Shown here: positions 21,817 to 35,142 of the stretch, piece by piece | Position numbering within the stretch: the stretch's first letter is position 1 | How the letters are laid out: each line of letters opens with the position of its first letter | NCBI GenBank assembly: GCA_015956445.1 | Contig: WIUZ02000001.1 | Location: 2,852,001 to 2,916,000, forward strand | Reading direction: 5' to 3' | DNA length: 64,000 nt | Source: Thelephora terrestris | Taxonomy: Eukaryota; Basidiomycota; Agaricomycetes; Thelephorales; Thelephoraceae | Made by a program: the position numbers and the translations under genes | Notes under the pieces: model-generated | What the model was told of the DNA's origin: nothing | Seen by the model: only the letters and a program-made list of their open reading frames with translations | The model's database searches: none

Positions 21817-22555
21817 ACGCTCCAGGGCGTTACTTCGTCCCATCCTTCGCATACACGCGCCGACTAAACCCCCCTTCTCATCTCGAATTTGCTCATCGCT
21901 TAACTATCGTTCGCCGTAATCTCAGCACACTGTGTTTTCGACCCTCAAAATGCTTTCCTCTCGTTTACTCGCCTACATCAAAAATATGCTTTTTTATTTG
22001 CTGTGTACCATACTCGCGCCTCCTATTACTCTCTGTTTCGAGTATCATCATTGCTTTACTTGGTTATAGCTTTCCAATGGTCGTGATGTTTTCTTCTTGT
22101 TTTTTTTTTTGCATTAACTCCCTGGTAGATATAGACTGAATTGTACTTACACGCGCGACGTTCCTGGCCTGTAACTTGCAGGCTCTCACCGGGCACCAAG
22201 TATTTGACCGCATTTGCGTTTCAACTTGCAATTAATCTCGTTGAAAATCTTTGCAAAATCTTCAGGGCCCCATTCCCACTGTATTTCCACCCTTCAGGTA
22301 CGGTGGGTGTACGTGATCCTGATGGCTCTCTTCGTTTCCTTACGCGGATAAAAGTAGGTTCGATTTCCATAAGAGCGTGAGAAACAGGTCAAATGGGCAT
22401 TGACTGATATATTGCCATGTGGACGAGGGAAACAGTGAGCAGATTATCTAGCGAGCTAAGACTACAGGGGATAGAAGATGGTGGGAAGAAAACAAGATTA
22501 GCCACATAACAAATGAGGAGCGTTCCAGGGAACGACGACAACACGATCACAAGGG
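21817..22555. other. Convergent 3' flanks
   Basis: About 740 bp between two converging stops (Zn2Cys6 factor and checkpoint kinase). T-rich tracts, including a run of 12 T near 22099-22112, suit 3' untranslated and termination regions. No gene seen. Confidence 0.5.
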
Positions 22556-25088
22556 TCAACGACGAGACTTCTTGGGAGAGGCAGTCTCTCGCATGACCTC
22601 ATCTTCCTCCTGGATGTCTGCAACCTTCCTACCGACACCTCGCTTCGTGCGCGCACCAGTCCCAGAAGCACCTTGTTTTCCGTGACCCCTGAGAGGCACG
22701 CTCTCAGGTTCTGCCCCCCGATTCGCCCTCTTGCTCCTCCTTACTCCATGTTCCGGCTCCCGTGGCTGTGAGCCGAACTTGGGCTCTTGCTGCTCGGAAG
22801 GATCGGACTCCTCGGGAACACCGGCAAGGTTCGACGCCCCTTCGTTATCCATCGAAACATCGCGGGTTTTCCCATCACTGGTCGATGGACCCACCACGTT
22901 TTCAGCGTTTGCTTTAGCGATCATCTCTTCCGGAACATCGGGGAGCTTCTTCCCGCTGGATTCAGCATCTGCTATCACCTTGCTTCTACGCTGAAGGCCA
23001 TGTTTGGTGCTCGTGTGACGGAAAGCACCTGGCATACGGTACGTTGGATTCTGTGACGGATTCGTGATCTGGGAAAAGGCACCTTGCTGCTGTTGCACGT
23101 CCTCCGCTGCCCCTCGTTGGTCGTCCAGGCTCATATCTGCTACGACTCCATTTCCCCCATGGTCCTGTAAGATGGACATGCTGACGTCAATCGAGTCCTG
23201 GCTCATCACACCGCGAGGGACAAGCGGTAGGGGCTCGGGGTACGGCACCCGTCCCTCGCGAACAGAAGCAAGTTCATCCCCAGCGCCGAGCAGCCATTGG
23301 TGGTCGAGGGATTCCTGAGCAGTCATTCGGATGTCGGGTCGGACCTCCAATAGCCGATGGATGAAATTCTGAACTGCGGGGGGCGCGTAAACAGCGACGT
23401 ACACACGAACGCCCATTGAATCCACTCACCGACATCACTGACGCCGCATCGATGTAACATAGACCAATCCGTAGTTCGAGTCTCGATCCGTACCCTGACG
23501 TCTGCGTCCTCATTCTCGATGAACGGACTCTGTAATGTCAACCTGGGGGATGATCAGAAAAGGGAGAACCTCATTTTGAATGAGCACCAACATGGAGAAC
23601 ACAATGACGCCAACGCTCCAACTGTCGACGCCGTGACCGTATCCATTCACGTTATTTTGAACGACCTCGGGCGCCAAGTAGCTAGGAGTTCCGCACATCG
23701 TCTGATGGAAAACAGTGTGTGTATCAGCAGGTGCCCCACAGGCGCGCGCTACTTCGTTCACACCTTTAGCATAGTCAAGCTATCAATATACTTGGCTAAT
23801 CCAAAATCAGCAACCTTGACCACCGGCGGATCGTCTTTCGTGAGGAGGACGTTCTGCGCAGGACGTAAGAATCAACACGCGTTACCGAAGTGCTCGAGGG
23901 GCCTCTTACCTCTGGTTTCAGATCGCGATGAGCCACACCTCGTCCATGGATGTATGCGAGGGCATCGCAGAGCTGGTACGTAATGAACCGCGATGCCGTC
24001 TCATCTAATCCATCGCGTTTCAGAATGTATTCGAGAAGGTCGCCCCCTTCGATTAGTTCCAGCACAATTGCTACGTAAACGGGGCGCGTGAGCGTCATAT
24101 CTCCAGGGAAGCCTTTACACTTACAGATCTCTGTCGTTGTCCAGAACGTTTCGATAAGTTGACAAATGTTTGGGTGACGAAGATCGCTCAGAATATTAAT
24201 CTCTCGAGCGAAGGAGGACGTGCGGTTATTCGTGGCTGCATTGACTGACCGATCCTCGTCCCGGTTCGGATCAGCGGGGAGAGGTGCGGCAAGTTTGTTC
24301 GACCGGATCATTTTCACCGCGACAAATTGTCCAGTGCGTCTGGAGAGGGCCTTGTGCACGGTTGCAAACGACCCGGTACCGAGCTCGTGGCTAACGTCGT
24401 AGTGCGCCCAGAGGCCATCACGAGCGGGACCAGAGGCCGTAAATCGAAACACGAATCCTGTTTGATACCACTCGTTCAATTCCTGTGTTGCATTTGACGC
24501 CGTGCATACACTCACGATAGTCCTCGAGAGCCTCTCCGTGCACCTGGGGCTGAAGGGAACCAAATGCGATTTCGCTTCCGTTGCCCAGGATTCTGCTCTG
24601 CCCGTGACCGATCTTAACGCCGTTGATCTGGGAAGGACCAAGACTTGCATCAGAAGACCGCACAGTAGTGTTCAGTGTCTAACGTACGAAGGTCCCATTT
24701 GTTGACAGGTCAGTGACCACGACCGAGTTGTCATCCTTCCCATCCCATCGGATGACGCAATGCTTGTTGCCTAAGACAGGGCGCGTCAGAGACGTTAGAA
24801 AACGCGCGTCAATGAACGCCGGCGAAGTGGTATTAACGCACTGATTCTCATTCCGGGCAAACGAATCGCATTATCTTGACCGCGGCCAATAGTATACGTC
24901 GGTTGCATCCTCCAGAAGTCGAGCTGCCTGAGCCTCGGACTACACGGAAGCAAAAACCCCCACAAGTGAGCATTGAGATCAGTAAGCTCCGCCGCCGTCT
25001 GCGAGTATTGCTGAGTGGACAATTGAGTTTGCTGAGTCTGCTCGAGCTCTTCTTCTTGAGGATCAGACTGGTGGCCAGGGCTCGACAT
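22556..25088 (-). CDS. CHK2: FHA-domain checkpoint kinase (Rad53/Cds1/Chk2 family)
   Basis: Serine/threonine kinase of the DNA-damage and replication checkpoint. The order is FHA domain then kinase. The FHA part, split over three exons, has T-I-G-R-G-Q-D-N, then I-S-N-K-H-C-V-I-R-W, then T-D-L-S-T-N-G-T-F and I-N-G. The kinase part has the loop G-T-G-S-F-A-T-V, V-A-V-K, H-R-D-L-K-P-E/N across an intron, D-F-G-L-A-K and A-P-E, with M-C-G-T-P-S-Y in the activation segment, so all catalytic residues are present. An S/T-Q-rich start (TQQTQLSTQQYSQ) looks like targets of Tel1/Rad3-type kinases. The C-terminal ~240 residues are disordered, with basic runs (RTKRGVGRK, SPKKSRR) that may direct it to the nucleus. 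The single FHA domain fits Cds1/Chk2 better than two-FHA Rad53. Start at 25088. Confidence 0.94.
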
Positions 25089-25705
25089 TGATTACTGGTG
25101 CTGGGAGGAAGATAACGGAGATGTGGCGATTGTGGCGATGGCTTGAGAGTACGGCGGAGCGTTGTCAGGCGACGGGGATGGATTTTTCCCGTTCCACTGT
25201 CGCGCTCTTATACAAACAAGTGGAAGAAAGGAAGAGACCAAGTTCGCTCGTATGCTTTGACCGAGAGCCGTGGTTTGGATCGAAGGTCAACTCAGGTGGC
25301 TCGTTTGATCGCAACTGGTGCGAACGAGCCGTGAGACATACAAACCGCGCATCATTCGCAAAATCGTAAAAAATTCATAAGAGTAATAGATAGAAATTAC
25401 AATCGACACAACGGCGTTCCCTCACCAAGCGGTGAACAAGGCGGAGATGCGTAGTCTGCAGCGTGCCAGTTTGGAGTCATAGTTCCGTTTACAAAGTCGC
25501 GGGCGCCGCCATCACCGGACCCAATATCCAACATACTGGCAGCTGACAATGACCATGCAACCCCCGGTGTCAACGGCGTGGTATCACGGATCTCCTAGAC
25601 AAAGCCACGGTTCGGCAGTCATCACTGATGAATGGGTAAGCTTCCATGCTATGGCTAAAATACGACAAGTATCACCGTGATTGAAATAGACGGAATGATC
25701 TGCGT
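25089..25705. other. Intergenic, promoter of the checkpoint kinase
   Basis: About 620 bp between the kinase start and the lipase stop. No gene or repeat recognised. Confidence 0.45.
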
Positions 25706-26952
25706 TTATTCCAGTAGAGGCTGGAGACAGGCATCAGCGTTCCGAGCCACTTGTGATTGTCTTTGGGGTGACGCACTTATGGAGCGGCTGCAATGACGAT
25801 CTTCGGATGACTCTGTGCATCTCCTGACGTGGGACGGTTTCGCCAGGTACTTGGTTTGCCAGTACTCGGTGAGGCTTCCAGCGATGATGTTAGACGCATC
25901 GTCGAAATGTTTTTGTAGGGTTAGAAAACTTACAAGTGGTGATATCCGAGGCGCCGTGGGATGATGGTTGGCACTCCATCTGCGACTCGTGAATAGAATG
26001 TCTCATGTTCTGCCGAAATTACTAACCATAGCGATGAACAGCTGAAGCAGGCATAAGTAAACCGAAGTGCCTCGAAGTGCTCAAAACTCACCACGGTATA
26101 TGTTGATAGGCCCAAGGAGCTCTTCAACAAATCGAGAAAAGGCGAGGTTTCCCGTTCTCGGCTGTCCTGCCCAAATACAATCGGTAAAGATGTGGAAAGC
26201 CTCGTCGCGAACTTATTACCGAAGGTAAACAACCTAATCCTGCCTGCGAGCCCAGGTATGTTCGAACGTAAGGTGACGGCCGCCAGAGCAGCAAGGGCGC
26301 CACCGAGAGAGTGGCCTTTGACACCAGTCAGCCATAGTCTACTCAGAAGCGGCGCTCGATCAGAGAGTACCTGTACAGACGAGACGGTAATTGGGGTAAA
26401 ACGTATACTGTTCCTCCATGATGGAGATCACGGTCTCTGCGACGGAGTTGAACGCCCGTAAGAAGCCCCAGTGTACCGCTGTGGTGTTGTCAGGCGGCGA
26501 TACACCGGGCGAAGAGAAAGGGGTCAGGATCATCATCGAGTCTTCTTTGAGATTAGCCGAATATTCGAGCCCCACGAGTCAACTGTAGCGGCTGACCTGT
26601 GAAATAATCCGCCAGGGTGTTGGCGTCCGACCCCCGGAACACGAGGACAGTCTCCTTGCGAAGGTCATCCCGAACAAAGAAACCGTTGGTGTGCGTGAGA
26701 ACCTCAGAAAACTAGTACCCCATATTCAAGACCCTGACCACGTTCTAGGAGGCCGTGGAGAACTCGCACCTGAGCAACGAGGGTGTTCCCGAGAGGCCGA
26801 GGGCATAACCCCTGGTAGACCGCAGAGGAGTACTTCGTGTACCGAACTAGATCATCATATACCTGCTGCTCAATGCCCTCTACGGGGAGACCGAGGACCA
26901 AGGGGAGCAGGAGAAGAGGTAGGAGGACCAACAAGAAGGTAGGTGAAAGCAT
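25706..26952 (-). CDS. Secreted class 3 lipase
   Basis: Predicted extracellular triacylglycerol lipase or feruloyl-esterase-like hydrolase of the Rhizomucor lipase family. The start at 26952 gives a strong signal peptide (MLSPTFLLVLLPLLLLPLVLG). Then come Y-T-K-Y-S-S-A-V-Y-Q, V-F-R-G-S-D (oxyanion region), V-H-W-G-F, the nucleophile elbow V-K-G-H-S-L-G-G-A-L-A, F-T-F-G-N, V-A-D-G-V-P-T (likely catalytic Asp) and L-G-Y-H-H-F-L-T-E-Y-W (likely catalytic His). The catalytic triad therefore looks complete. At least five short introns; the final part past E-Y-W is short and Ser/Arg-rich, to the TAA at 25706-25708. Length is near 300 aa, normal for the family. The 3' end choice is the least certain part. 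Confidence 0.88.
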
Positions 26953-28137
26953 TAACTCTGCGCCGGATCAACTCAAGGTCTGCTTCTGGATCGTGATCCG
27001 CCATTTCTGGACCCCAATAGGAGACTGAATCACGATCGTGGTAAAAAGCTTCCGTCAGGCTGCCCATCTCTTTGTTCCCGAATATAATTTCGTAGGTTTG
27101 CGCCCCACAGCAAAGAGCCACCGAATAGACCACCGACAACACCCGCGATGTCCAGGCGTTTTATTTTGGGCTGCAGAGTCATGGCTCCAGCGCTGCCCAC
27201 ACCTCCACATATCTAAACTTAAGACATGCAGGGTCTGAATGAATCAACTTGGAGAATGGGAAGACTCTGAGACAAAAGTTCAAAACCCCGAACCACCTGA
27301 CACCTAAGGTTTTGTCAAGGCTCGCTTTTAAGTGCAGCTTGAGTTACATAACTCTTTCACAACGGCCCAAAATCACCGTCTTCTGCCTCATATTCGCAAG
27401 TTTACGGCGTTTGCAACTCGGTTTCGCTATGGTGGACATTAGTTCAACGATATCCTCTTCTTCGCCTTCTTCTCCCCAACCAGTCAAAGGTAACGATCCC
27501 TGTTCCGTCCAGGCAGCAGTGACGATGATCTTCTCGGCTTGCAGTCCTTCTCAAACTTCCGCTTCCTGAACGCCACGTATCGCTAATCGTCGCAGTTTGT
27601 TGTGCACTGCGAAAACCCTTCAGGATCGGTGAGATTTCGATTTCATCCCGCTGGAAAGTCCGGAGCCTTCCCTGCATGCCTAGGACCGGGAAAGGTTCCA
27701 ACCAATAACGATACATCACCGAATATCACAAGACGAACAAAATATTTACTCTGGAAGTTTTCTGATATAAATCTGCGAGGACGATTCTACCATCAAACAA
27801 AGGGTGGTTTCTGCCTCAGAGGGGATAATTCGGTTCACTTCCGAGATTATACTCGAGTAATGCGGGCTCTCGTACTCTTAAGTGGCCCTCCCCACCTGAC
27901 TAGCGGAGAACGGGTATCCAGGATGCACAGCCACCCATTCGAATCAAAGATGCCATCATATCGACGTGGTGAGGAGAACAAAGGGTAGATCGACCGTTCC
28001 GTTTTTTCGCTTATCGCAGGCATTTTTAATCCCCCATAATCTCACCACCTGCGAGGAGAGGAGAGGTAAGGAAAACCTTCAGGGCCCTTCACTCGGATGT
28101 TGACCGCGCACAAAATCCGCATCCGTCCCACAGTCAC
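26953..28137. other. Intergenic, divergent promoters
   Basis: About 1.2 kb between the lipase start and the LRR-like gene start. One minus-strand frame at about 27570-27345 reads KIIVTAAWTEQGSLPLTGW, then an acidic G-E-E-G-E-E-E-D run and K-R-R-K, but it has no start codon or convincing splice context. No other gene seen. Confidence 0.4.
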
Positions 28138-29212
28138 ATGTCCAGCGAATCGGATCTGAATGCAACGTTGGCCCCTCACGAGATCGGGGAATGGCAAGCC
28201 TCACAAGCCTCTCACAGCTCGGTCAGGCGACTCACCCTCATGAGGGGAGAGGATTCGTACGATTGGCATGCAGATCAGGTTCTGGAGATAACGAAACACC
28301 TTTCGGAGGATCGTGGAGGCCTATTGGAATCCCTCGAGATCGCCCAATTCATTCCGGAAGCTGGGTCGACGGGGGAAGATCCACCTCCCATCGAAGAGGT
28401 CTTCAGACCGGTTGCGCACTCTTTGACGAGTATATGGCTGGACGTACCGAACGAGGTTGGATCGGAGACTCTCCTCGGTATCATGTACAGCTTGCCGAAA
28501 CTACAGGAGTTCACGGTCTACGCACCGACCATCCGGAGTTCCTCTTACGAAGGAGACATCAATCGGGGTGGTCCTTCTGGAAAGCTTGGTCTGTTCCACC
28601 TGGACGTGGGTGGGGACAATTTCATCAGGCAACTCCTCCAACACGACCCTCCCCAATATCATACGATAGGGCTCAGCCACAACAAACTCATCGATTCCTA
28701 TAATTCACTCATCAATGCGTCTGGCAGCACCCTGCGGAGTCTATCAATCAGAGATATCGGTAAGCACACCCGGATCCCAGTGGCGAATGCTCATTCCCGA
28801 ACCATGCACAGAGGAAGGTCACTTCAAGCGAGTGCACGACAACATATCCGTCGTCAACTGCCCCGAGCTTTCCGAACTCACATTCGGCGCAAGGGAAATA
28901 ACAGAAGCTAAGACGACGCGTATGATCGCCGCTGTGCTGTCCACTGTCTCCTCCACCTGCTTCGAGAAGCTCCGGATCTCGTACCAACTCACTCTTGACT
29001 CGGACGGCGTGACCGCGGAAGCAGATTCGCCTGAATGGGATGCGGTTGATGAGGAGTTGGTCAGGATAGCTGGTGGGTCGGACTGTCTGATCGAAGTGAC
29101 CTTCAACTCCCTCTGCGTGGGTGGAGGCGCTCCCATCCAAGCTTCCCGTTTCCTCTCCCGTTTCCAAGAGAAGGGTACTGTCAAGTTTACCTTCGAACCT
29201 GACCTCGCTTAA
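28138..29212 (+). CDS. LRR-like protein of unknown role (F-box-type family lacking a visible F-box)
   Basis: Two exons (28138-28759 and 28812-29212, GTAAGC donor, CACAG acceptor) give exactly 340 aa. The sequence has the rhythm of irregular leucine-rich repeats: S-S-V-R-R-L-T-L-M-R, L-L-E-S-L-E-I-A, L-P-K-L-Q-E-F-T-V-Y, S-T-L-R-S-L-S-I-R-D-I, C-P-E-L-S-E-L-T-F-G and F-E-K-L-R-I-S. Agaricomycetes carry hundreds of F-box/LRR proteins of this look; here no N-terminal F-box is seen, so it may be a derived member or lack its first exon. It converges on the ABC transporter with 206 bp between stops. Function not assigned. Confidence 0.68.
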
Positions 29213-29418
29213 ATCTACGATACCTTCTTACGCTCTTTTAGTCTTTGGGTTTGGTGTAATTTCTTGGTCAAGCTTCTCGTTGGGGTATATAAGATAGTCG
29301 GTTCCACACATTACGCACTCTGTATCATACATGCGCTTCTACGTACAAAGAGATTACGAACAGGCTTTAGCATACAACAATCGCTCTTACACAATCGATG
29401 GACCGTAAGGGATACATC

Positions 29419-32400
29419 TTACGCGGTGCTACGTTTCTTTTCTCCTCCGGCATCGGATCCCGTCTCTTGAGAACCACCGGATGTTTTTCTCTTGAAGATA
29501 GCAGGTGCTATCCACTTCTTCATGCGGAACAGATAGGTGAACGCGTATATACAGAAAATCTGAGGAGAGGTCAGCCCTCAGTGTGCGGCCGAGAAATGGG
29601 AGAGGCGCCTTACGTTGAAGGCGATAAACACGATAAAAATACCAACATTCCTCCAGCGATGTGAGTACCGTATATTGAAATTGTTGCCAAGATATTCATC
29701 CGCCGTGCGGTATTGACAAAATTGGCACTGAGAAGTCGCGCTTGGATTCAAGAGATATCCTCCGTTTGCGGAAATGTACGGTCCAAGGTATTGGGAGCAC
29801 GTCTGACCCGAGAGCGGACTGACAAGAGTGTACTCGATGTTGGAACACTCCACGTCTTGTCCACCGAGAGCTACAACGAGCAAGTTAAGGGCGTCAGAAT
29901 CCTGCACGAGAACACAGTGAACTTACTGTTGCCAGACAGGCCTTCGATGAGGTATGTGTACGGTGAGACCCTATACATCCACCGCCACCAACCCAGCGCC
30001 CGGAATGGCTGCAAGACTCCGTTACTACAACGCATAGTTAGTCACATTGCGGATCAACGACTCGGCGAATAACCTACAAAAGCAGCACGAAATTGAATAT
30101 CGAGGTGAATATCAGCGCTGCAACTTCAGCAGTCGGTGCCATCGATGCCACAGCCTGTCCAATGGTCGTGTAGTAGGTGGGTAGTAGCACAGAGAGCATG
30201 AGGTACGTGTAACCGGCCCGAGAGGTGGGATACCCCACCGTCCAAAACCAGCAGAAGAAAAATATGGTGCCGCAGAAAATGTTCCATGGTAACTCCATGA
30301 TGACCTGAGAAGTGACCCACGCGGACCAACTGTACATCTTGCTGGGTCGTTCACGGACCTCGTAAATACTCCTCATAGCGATGAAAGGCACCTGGAGTTG
30401 CTGTGACGCAGGAACCGACACAATCAACGCGGTAAACACAGAAAACAGCTTGTCTTGTGTGCCTTGCAAAGTATTCGGACTTTTCCAGAACGTGAATCCG
30501 ATGAGCAGTCCGCTCGTCACGTTTAGGAAAATCTTTGCAAAAATATAGATGGGGTCCCTCCACAGCGACCTCGCGTTTCTGACGATCAGGATCCGCACCT
30601 GATGGAACCAGGAAGTAGAGTATTCCGATTGAAATTCTTCCTTGACAGGTGGACGACTCCTGCCTTCAGTGTGAATCCGGTCGAGCTCTTCTAACACGGC
30701 TTTAGCCTCGGAAGATGTCTTCCACACGTCGTTATGCCAATCCCGGTCTGAGGTCGCGGCCGCGCCAGCGCCGATGACGTCAAGGATGAACTCCGCACTA
30801 GAGGTTTGATATCAATACAGGCGAATACTGCGAGACGGAACTTCACTCACGGGTTCTCTCCTGGAGCGCAAGGCCGAGATCCATTCCTCTCAAAGTACTT
30901 GATCAACGTCACCGCATTGTGTCCCAAATCGCCGAAGTAAACAGTCTCGCCTCCCTTTTGCAATAGCAGGATCCGGTCGAAGGATTGGAAGAGCTCGGCA
31001 GAAGGTTGATGAATAGTGCAGAGAATAGCTTGCCCTACTTCGGCGAGGGTGCGAAGGAACGCAACAATAGCCCAAGCACTCTGTGAGTCTAAACCAGAGG
31101 TCGGCTCGTCCAAGAACAACAGTAGCTTCGGCTGGAAACGTGTGCGGGTCAAAGAATGAAGGGTAACTTGTTACATACAGAATTTACCTTGGCGGCTAAT
31201 TCGACTGCAATGGTCAAGCGCTTCCTGTATTCAACCCCGAGGGAACTAACGATCACGTCCGCGAGGGCTTCCAACCCGCACATTAGAAGACATTTGTCGA
31301 CGCTGAGCCTTTCGCCTCAGCAAGCAATTAGCAGCGGCTGAGAACCGGAGTGCTTACTAGGCTTGCTTCTCTTCCATTGGTACGGACTGTGGCTGCCTCA
31401 GAACAGCAGAGAAAAGGACAGCCTCGCGTACAGTCGACCTGGGCTCGTGAGTATCCATTTGTTGGCAATATCCGCTTTGTGCTTGGAAGTCCGCAGGAAG
31501 CGCCTGGCCACTAACAAATTGGTCGCCCGTAATTACTCCGACATCGGCCCTATGAGCGAGCACGTTGAGCAGCGTTGTCTGTAATTATCAGGGTAAGCGA
31601 ACAGGCGAAAAGATATGCAGCAGCGAAGGAATACTAACCTTCCCTGCACCTGACTCCCCCATTAGAGCAGTCAACTTTCCAGGAACGACCCAACCGGTTA
31701 TATCGTTCAGCAAACGTCTCCTCTCCCCACCACCGACGGAAACGTGATAGGTGAGGTGTACCCACGACATGATATCCGTAGTCTTCAAGTCTTTTTTCAA
31801 CGAGTTTTCCACCTCGAGGAGGCTCTGTTCGTTCCTCCCTTCCGTCTGAGTGGCGACAGTATCGTCTCTGCTGTCAACGTCGACGTTGTCCTCAATATCC
31901 CGCGGGGAGGTGGTGGGTTTCGGGACGTTCTTTGCACCTCGTTTGAATTCCACAACCGAATGGAATTCGGCCGCGCCAGACATAATCTCGGTGAAGGAGA
32001 GGTAAGTGAAGAGGAAGAAGAGGCCAAAACCGACGAGAATGCCGAAGTTCCTCCACGTGTGGCTATAGGAGTACCCATACGACAGGTTGACGTATCGGGG
32101 TCCATCGACATAGGATTGGCCAGGGACTGCTCCCACGACAGCACAAGCCTGATTCTGGATGGGAGTTGCTTCGAACCCGGCGCCAGATGGAACAAGACTC
32201 GAACAGGATCCTTGCAGGGTACGAAATTCATTGGTCAGAATTGACTCGTAGGCGTATCTAATAGGCTGCAAACAAATCGTGAGTGCAAACAAGATATGTC
32301 ATTGAAGGCGAGATCTTACGTTGATGTATATGAGCCATCGCAAAGCACCTATCATCTCTGGAACCGGTATCTGATATCCAGTGTAGAGGACGAGGACGAG

Positions 32401-34523
32401 AAGGGTGATGCCAGCCACAGCCTGCGCTGGAGCAGGCTCCGAAAAGATGGAGGCAACGGTCCGGAAATAAGCCTTCATGACGAGAGAAATCGTGATGATA
32501 AACAGGTAGAACACGCTGTAAAACTGGTCAACCAATATGAATAGGAGAAGGATGAAAGTTTTGTACAAGAATTGACCGGCAGATGCTTGTAGGCCAACCA
32601 CGAAATACAGCACAACGGAGTAGGTTGTGAGGGTCACAAGGGTGATTGGAATGTCAGCGAGTGTCATGGCGAAGGCCTCGATGAACGGGTGATACATGGC
32701 GGCTTTTTTGTGCCGAAGCACGATGGGACGCTGTCCGAACAAGGTTGGGATCTCGGAAAGTGGAACTAAAGTGGTAAACAGGACGGCTAGAAAAAGGATA
32801 CCTCCGCGGGAGAAAAAAGCTGAGGTGCTTTCCGGTAGCCTCAAGAATACAGTGCCAATGATCACCGACATGATCAAGAAGGAGCTAGAGATAGTCGGTG
32901 AGTTGTGTTTGACTAGGGAGTAGGAAGGACTGACATGATCTGCGCTGCTTGCGGCGTTAGGCTGCCTCTCAAGATTTGGAAGCGTCGAAGTATGACTGCC
33001 CTAGTCTGCATCGGGATGGATACGATGTAGGGACTTCCTTTTCTCGCTGTCTTGGCATGCTCCTGCTTTACTTGTCGCGAGTAATCTTTGGCCAAATCTC
33101 CCCTTCCGACGAAATCTTTTCGATACGAGTCCATGTCTTGTTGGTTAATCGTAGAGATGTAACTTTCAAGAAACTTCCTTGCAAAATCGTCCGCAGTTCG
33201 AGGTGCCCGAGTTTCAAAGCCTTTCCGAACGCTACGAGCATTAGGGTCTGTGACGGCGACCAGGAAGTCAGGGGTGGTCTGACGATTGGCGGGTTCGAAT
33301 CCGAGATCGACGAAGTACTGGCGGGCGAGACTCGAAGGCCCAAAATATACCATGCGGCCTTCATAGATGAGACAGATCTTGTCATAGAGATTACACACGC
33401 TCTCGGAAGCTTGATGGGCGGTAAAGGCAGTGGCAATGGATCGGACTTCCGTTGCAACCCGTAGAGCGGTGACGAACTCCAAAGCCGTCGACGAATCTAG
33501 CCCACGGGTAGAACTGGGCAGTTGATTAGACACTGGGAAAGAAAGAGGGCGCAACGACCCACTTGTCCCAGCAATTGATCAGACCACGACAGGCAAGAGC
33601 CTCTGCAATAGACACCCGCTTCTTCTCCCCGCCAGATATACCACGGATGGTCTCGTCGCCAATCCTGGTATTCCGACAGTGGTTCAAACCGAAGACTGTC
33701 AACAAAGTGTTCGTGATGTGGTCTATGTGGTTTTTCCTAGATGTGCCAGCGATGCGAGTCTGAGGGGTGCGAGTCTTGGCAGCGAATCGGATAGTTTCTT
33801 CCACCGTGAGGGTGGGGAAATGGATGTCATCTTCAGGAATGAACTGTAGATCCAAATTATCAGATGGAGGAAAGGTGGATGAATCGAGGGTCGGACCTGC
33901 AAATCGCCACGATAGTGTGTTTTCATCTCTTCTGGGCTTAGGGAATTGAAGAAAACTTCGCCTTGTACGTCGCGATAGGTCTGGCGTTGGTTGGCAAGCG
34001 TCTTGAGGAAAGTGGTGCATCCTGATCCAGGACTACCAAGGACGACTATGGTGCAAGCTCCCATTTAATCCGAAATGATTCTTTTGGGAAAGGAAGACCT
34101 ACGAAGCATCTCGCCCGGCCTGACGACACCACTAAACCCAGATAGGATATCTCGTGTTTCGGGTCGTAGAAGACGACGAATATCATTGTAGGCGACCTTG
34201 GGGTTCAACCTGGAGCCTACGGTGCTTTGAAAGGAGGAAAAAGCGCCCGTTCCGATCACTCGCAGATCCTTGAAGTAGACTCCGAGGGTCCTAGGATTGA
34301 TACCAGATTCTTCCAGGCTGAGGGGTTGTGAATCACTATACGAGTAGCCAGAGAATTCGAGAACCAACCGTTTGAGTGTGTTGCGCATTGTCCTCTCGAG
34401 TGAAAATTCATTCTGGTCGCCGGGAAGAGTTGGTTCGGACACATCCTGAGAGGCTACGTCGTTGGAGTCTCTTGAATGCGGTCCTCCTTCTGCCGTGGGG
34501 CGAGGGGGCGAGGGAGAGTTCAT
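29419..34523 (-). CDS. PDR-type (ABCG) full-size ABC transporter
   Basis: Plasma-membrane drug and lipid efflux pump of the pleiotropic drug resistance type, domain order (NBD-TMD)x2. NBD1 has the fungal Walker [13 protein letters not shown], signature [13 protein letters not shown] and [13 protein letters not shown]2 has G-E-S-G-A-G-K-T-T-L-L-N, the degenerate signature [13 protein letters not shown] and L-D-E-P-T-S-G-L-D. This asymmetric pair is typical of PDR pumps. TMD1 lies at about 32920-31990 and TMD2 at about 30660-29600, with the large extracellular loops (cysteine-rich near 29850-29690). Start at 34523 gives a polar N-terminus; the gene has many short introns. The last exon, past [11 protein letters not shown], ends in a Lys/Gly/Ser-rich tail with TAA at 29419. 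Expected size about 1,400 aa. Substrate cannot be told. Confidence 0.95.
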
Positions 34524-35142
34524 GAGGAGAAGAAGGGCCAGGGGTGAGGTGGAAAGTCATGGGGAGTCGTATTTAACTCTTTTTTTTTTTGGATGTCCGA
34601 TGTGAATCCCTGATTTCCTGGAGAACGAGTGTTACAGGAGGGGATCGAACGGGATGACGAAGCGGAGATGACCGAGTACCGAGAAGGTCTGGTAAATCTG
34701 GCTGTGGAGCTCACGATAGTCAAGCGATAGCTTCGAAACCAGGGCGTTGACCCACATGAGCACGCGCACGATAAGCACGATGATAGGAGTTTGATGATTA
34801 GCAAGCCCTTGTACGGGACAAGACCCACTTGCCAGAAACATTTTTTCACGAGGTGCTGACGGATCCGGAGGAGTCGGTTTAGACTAGGTAGATATGTCGC
34901 TGACCTCGCATGAAGATCTGGAGGTGAAGGAGAAGGAGTGCCTGAGCGCTCCAGGATCGTATCGATGATCACTTTGATCGCGGAACGGCCGACGCCTGAT
35001 AACCTATCGCTGTGTAAGGCGATCCCCAGCGATTTTCATGACCCAGAGAGATACAGAAACAAGCTCTATGTAGGGAACAATAAGATACAGGACGAGATTG
35101 GGTAGACGGTAAAACAATGAATGCGTTCAGCATTTAGCGTTA
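34524..35142. other. Intergenic, ABC transporter promoter
   Basis: About 620 bp upstream of the ABC transporter and downstream of YPT1. A 150-codon open frame here (minus) is low in similarity to anything and includes a poly-T stretch, so it is not called. Confidence 0.45.

Noticed and set aside
26870-27142. 90-codon minus frame upstream of the lipase signal peptide as a lipase exon
   Set aside because: It is in another frame from the lipase and overlaps the clear signal peptide exon, which begins with its own ATG at 26952.
33285-33305. GGGTTCGAATCC, a tRNA T-loop-like string
   Set aside because: It lies within a coding exon of the ABC transporter and has no cloverleaf around it.
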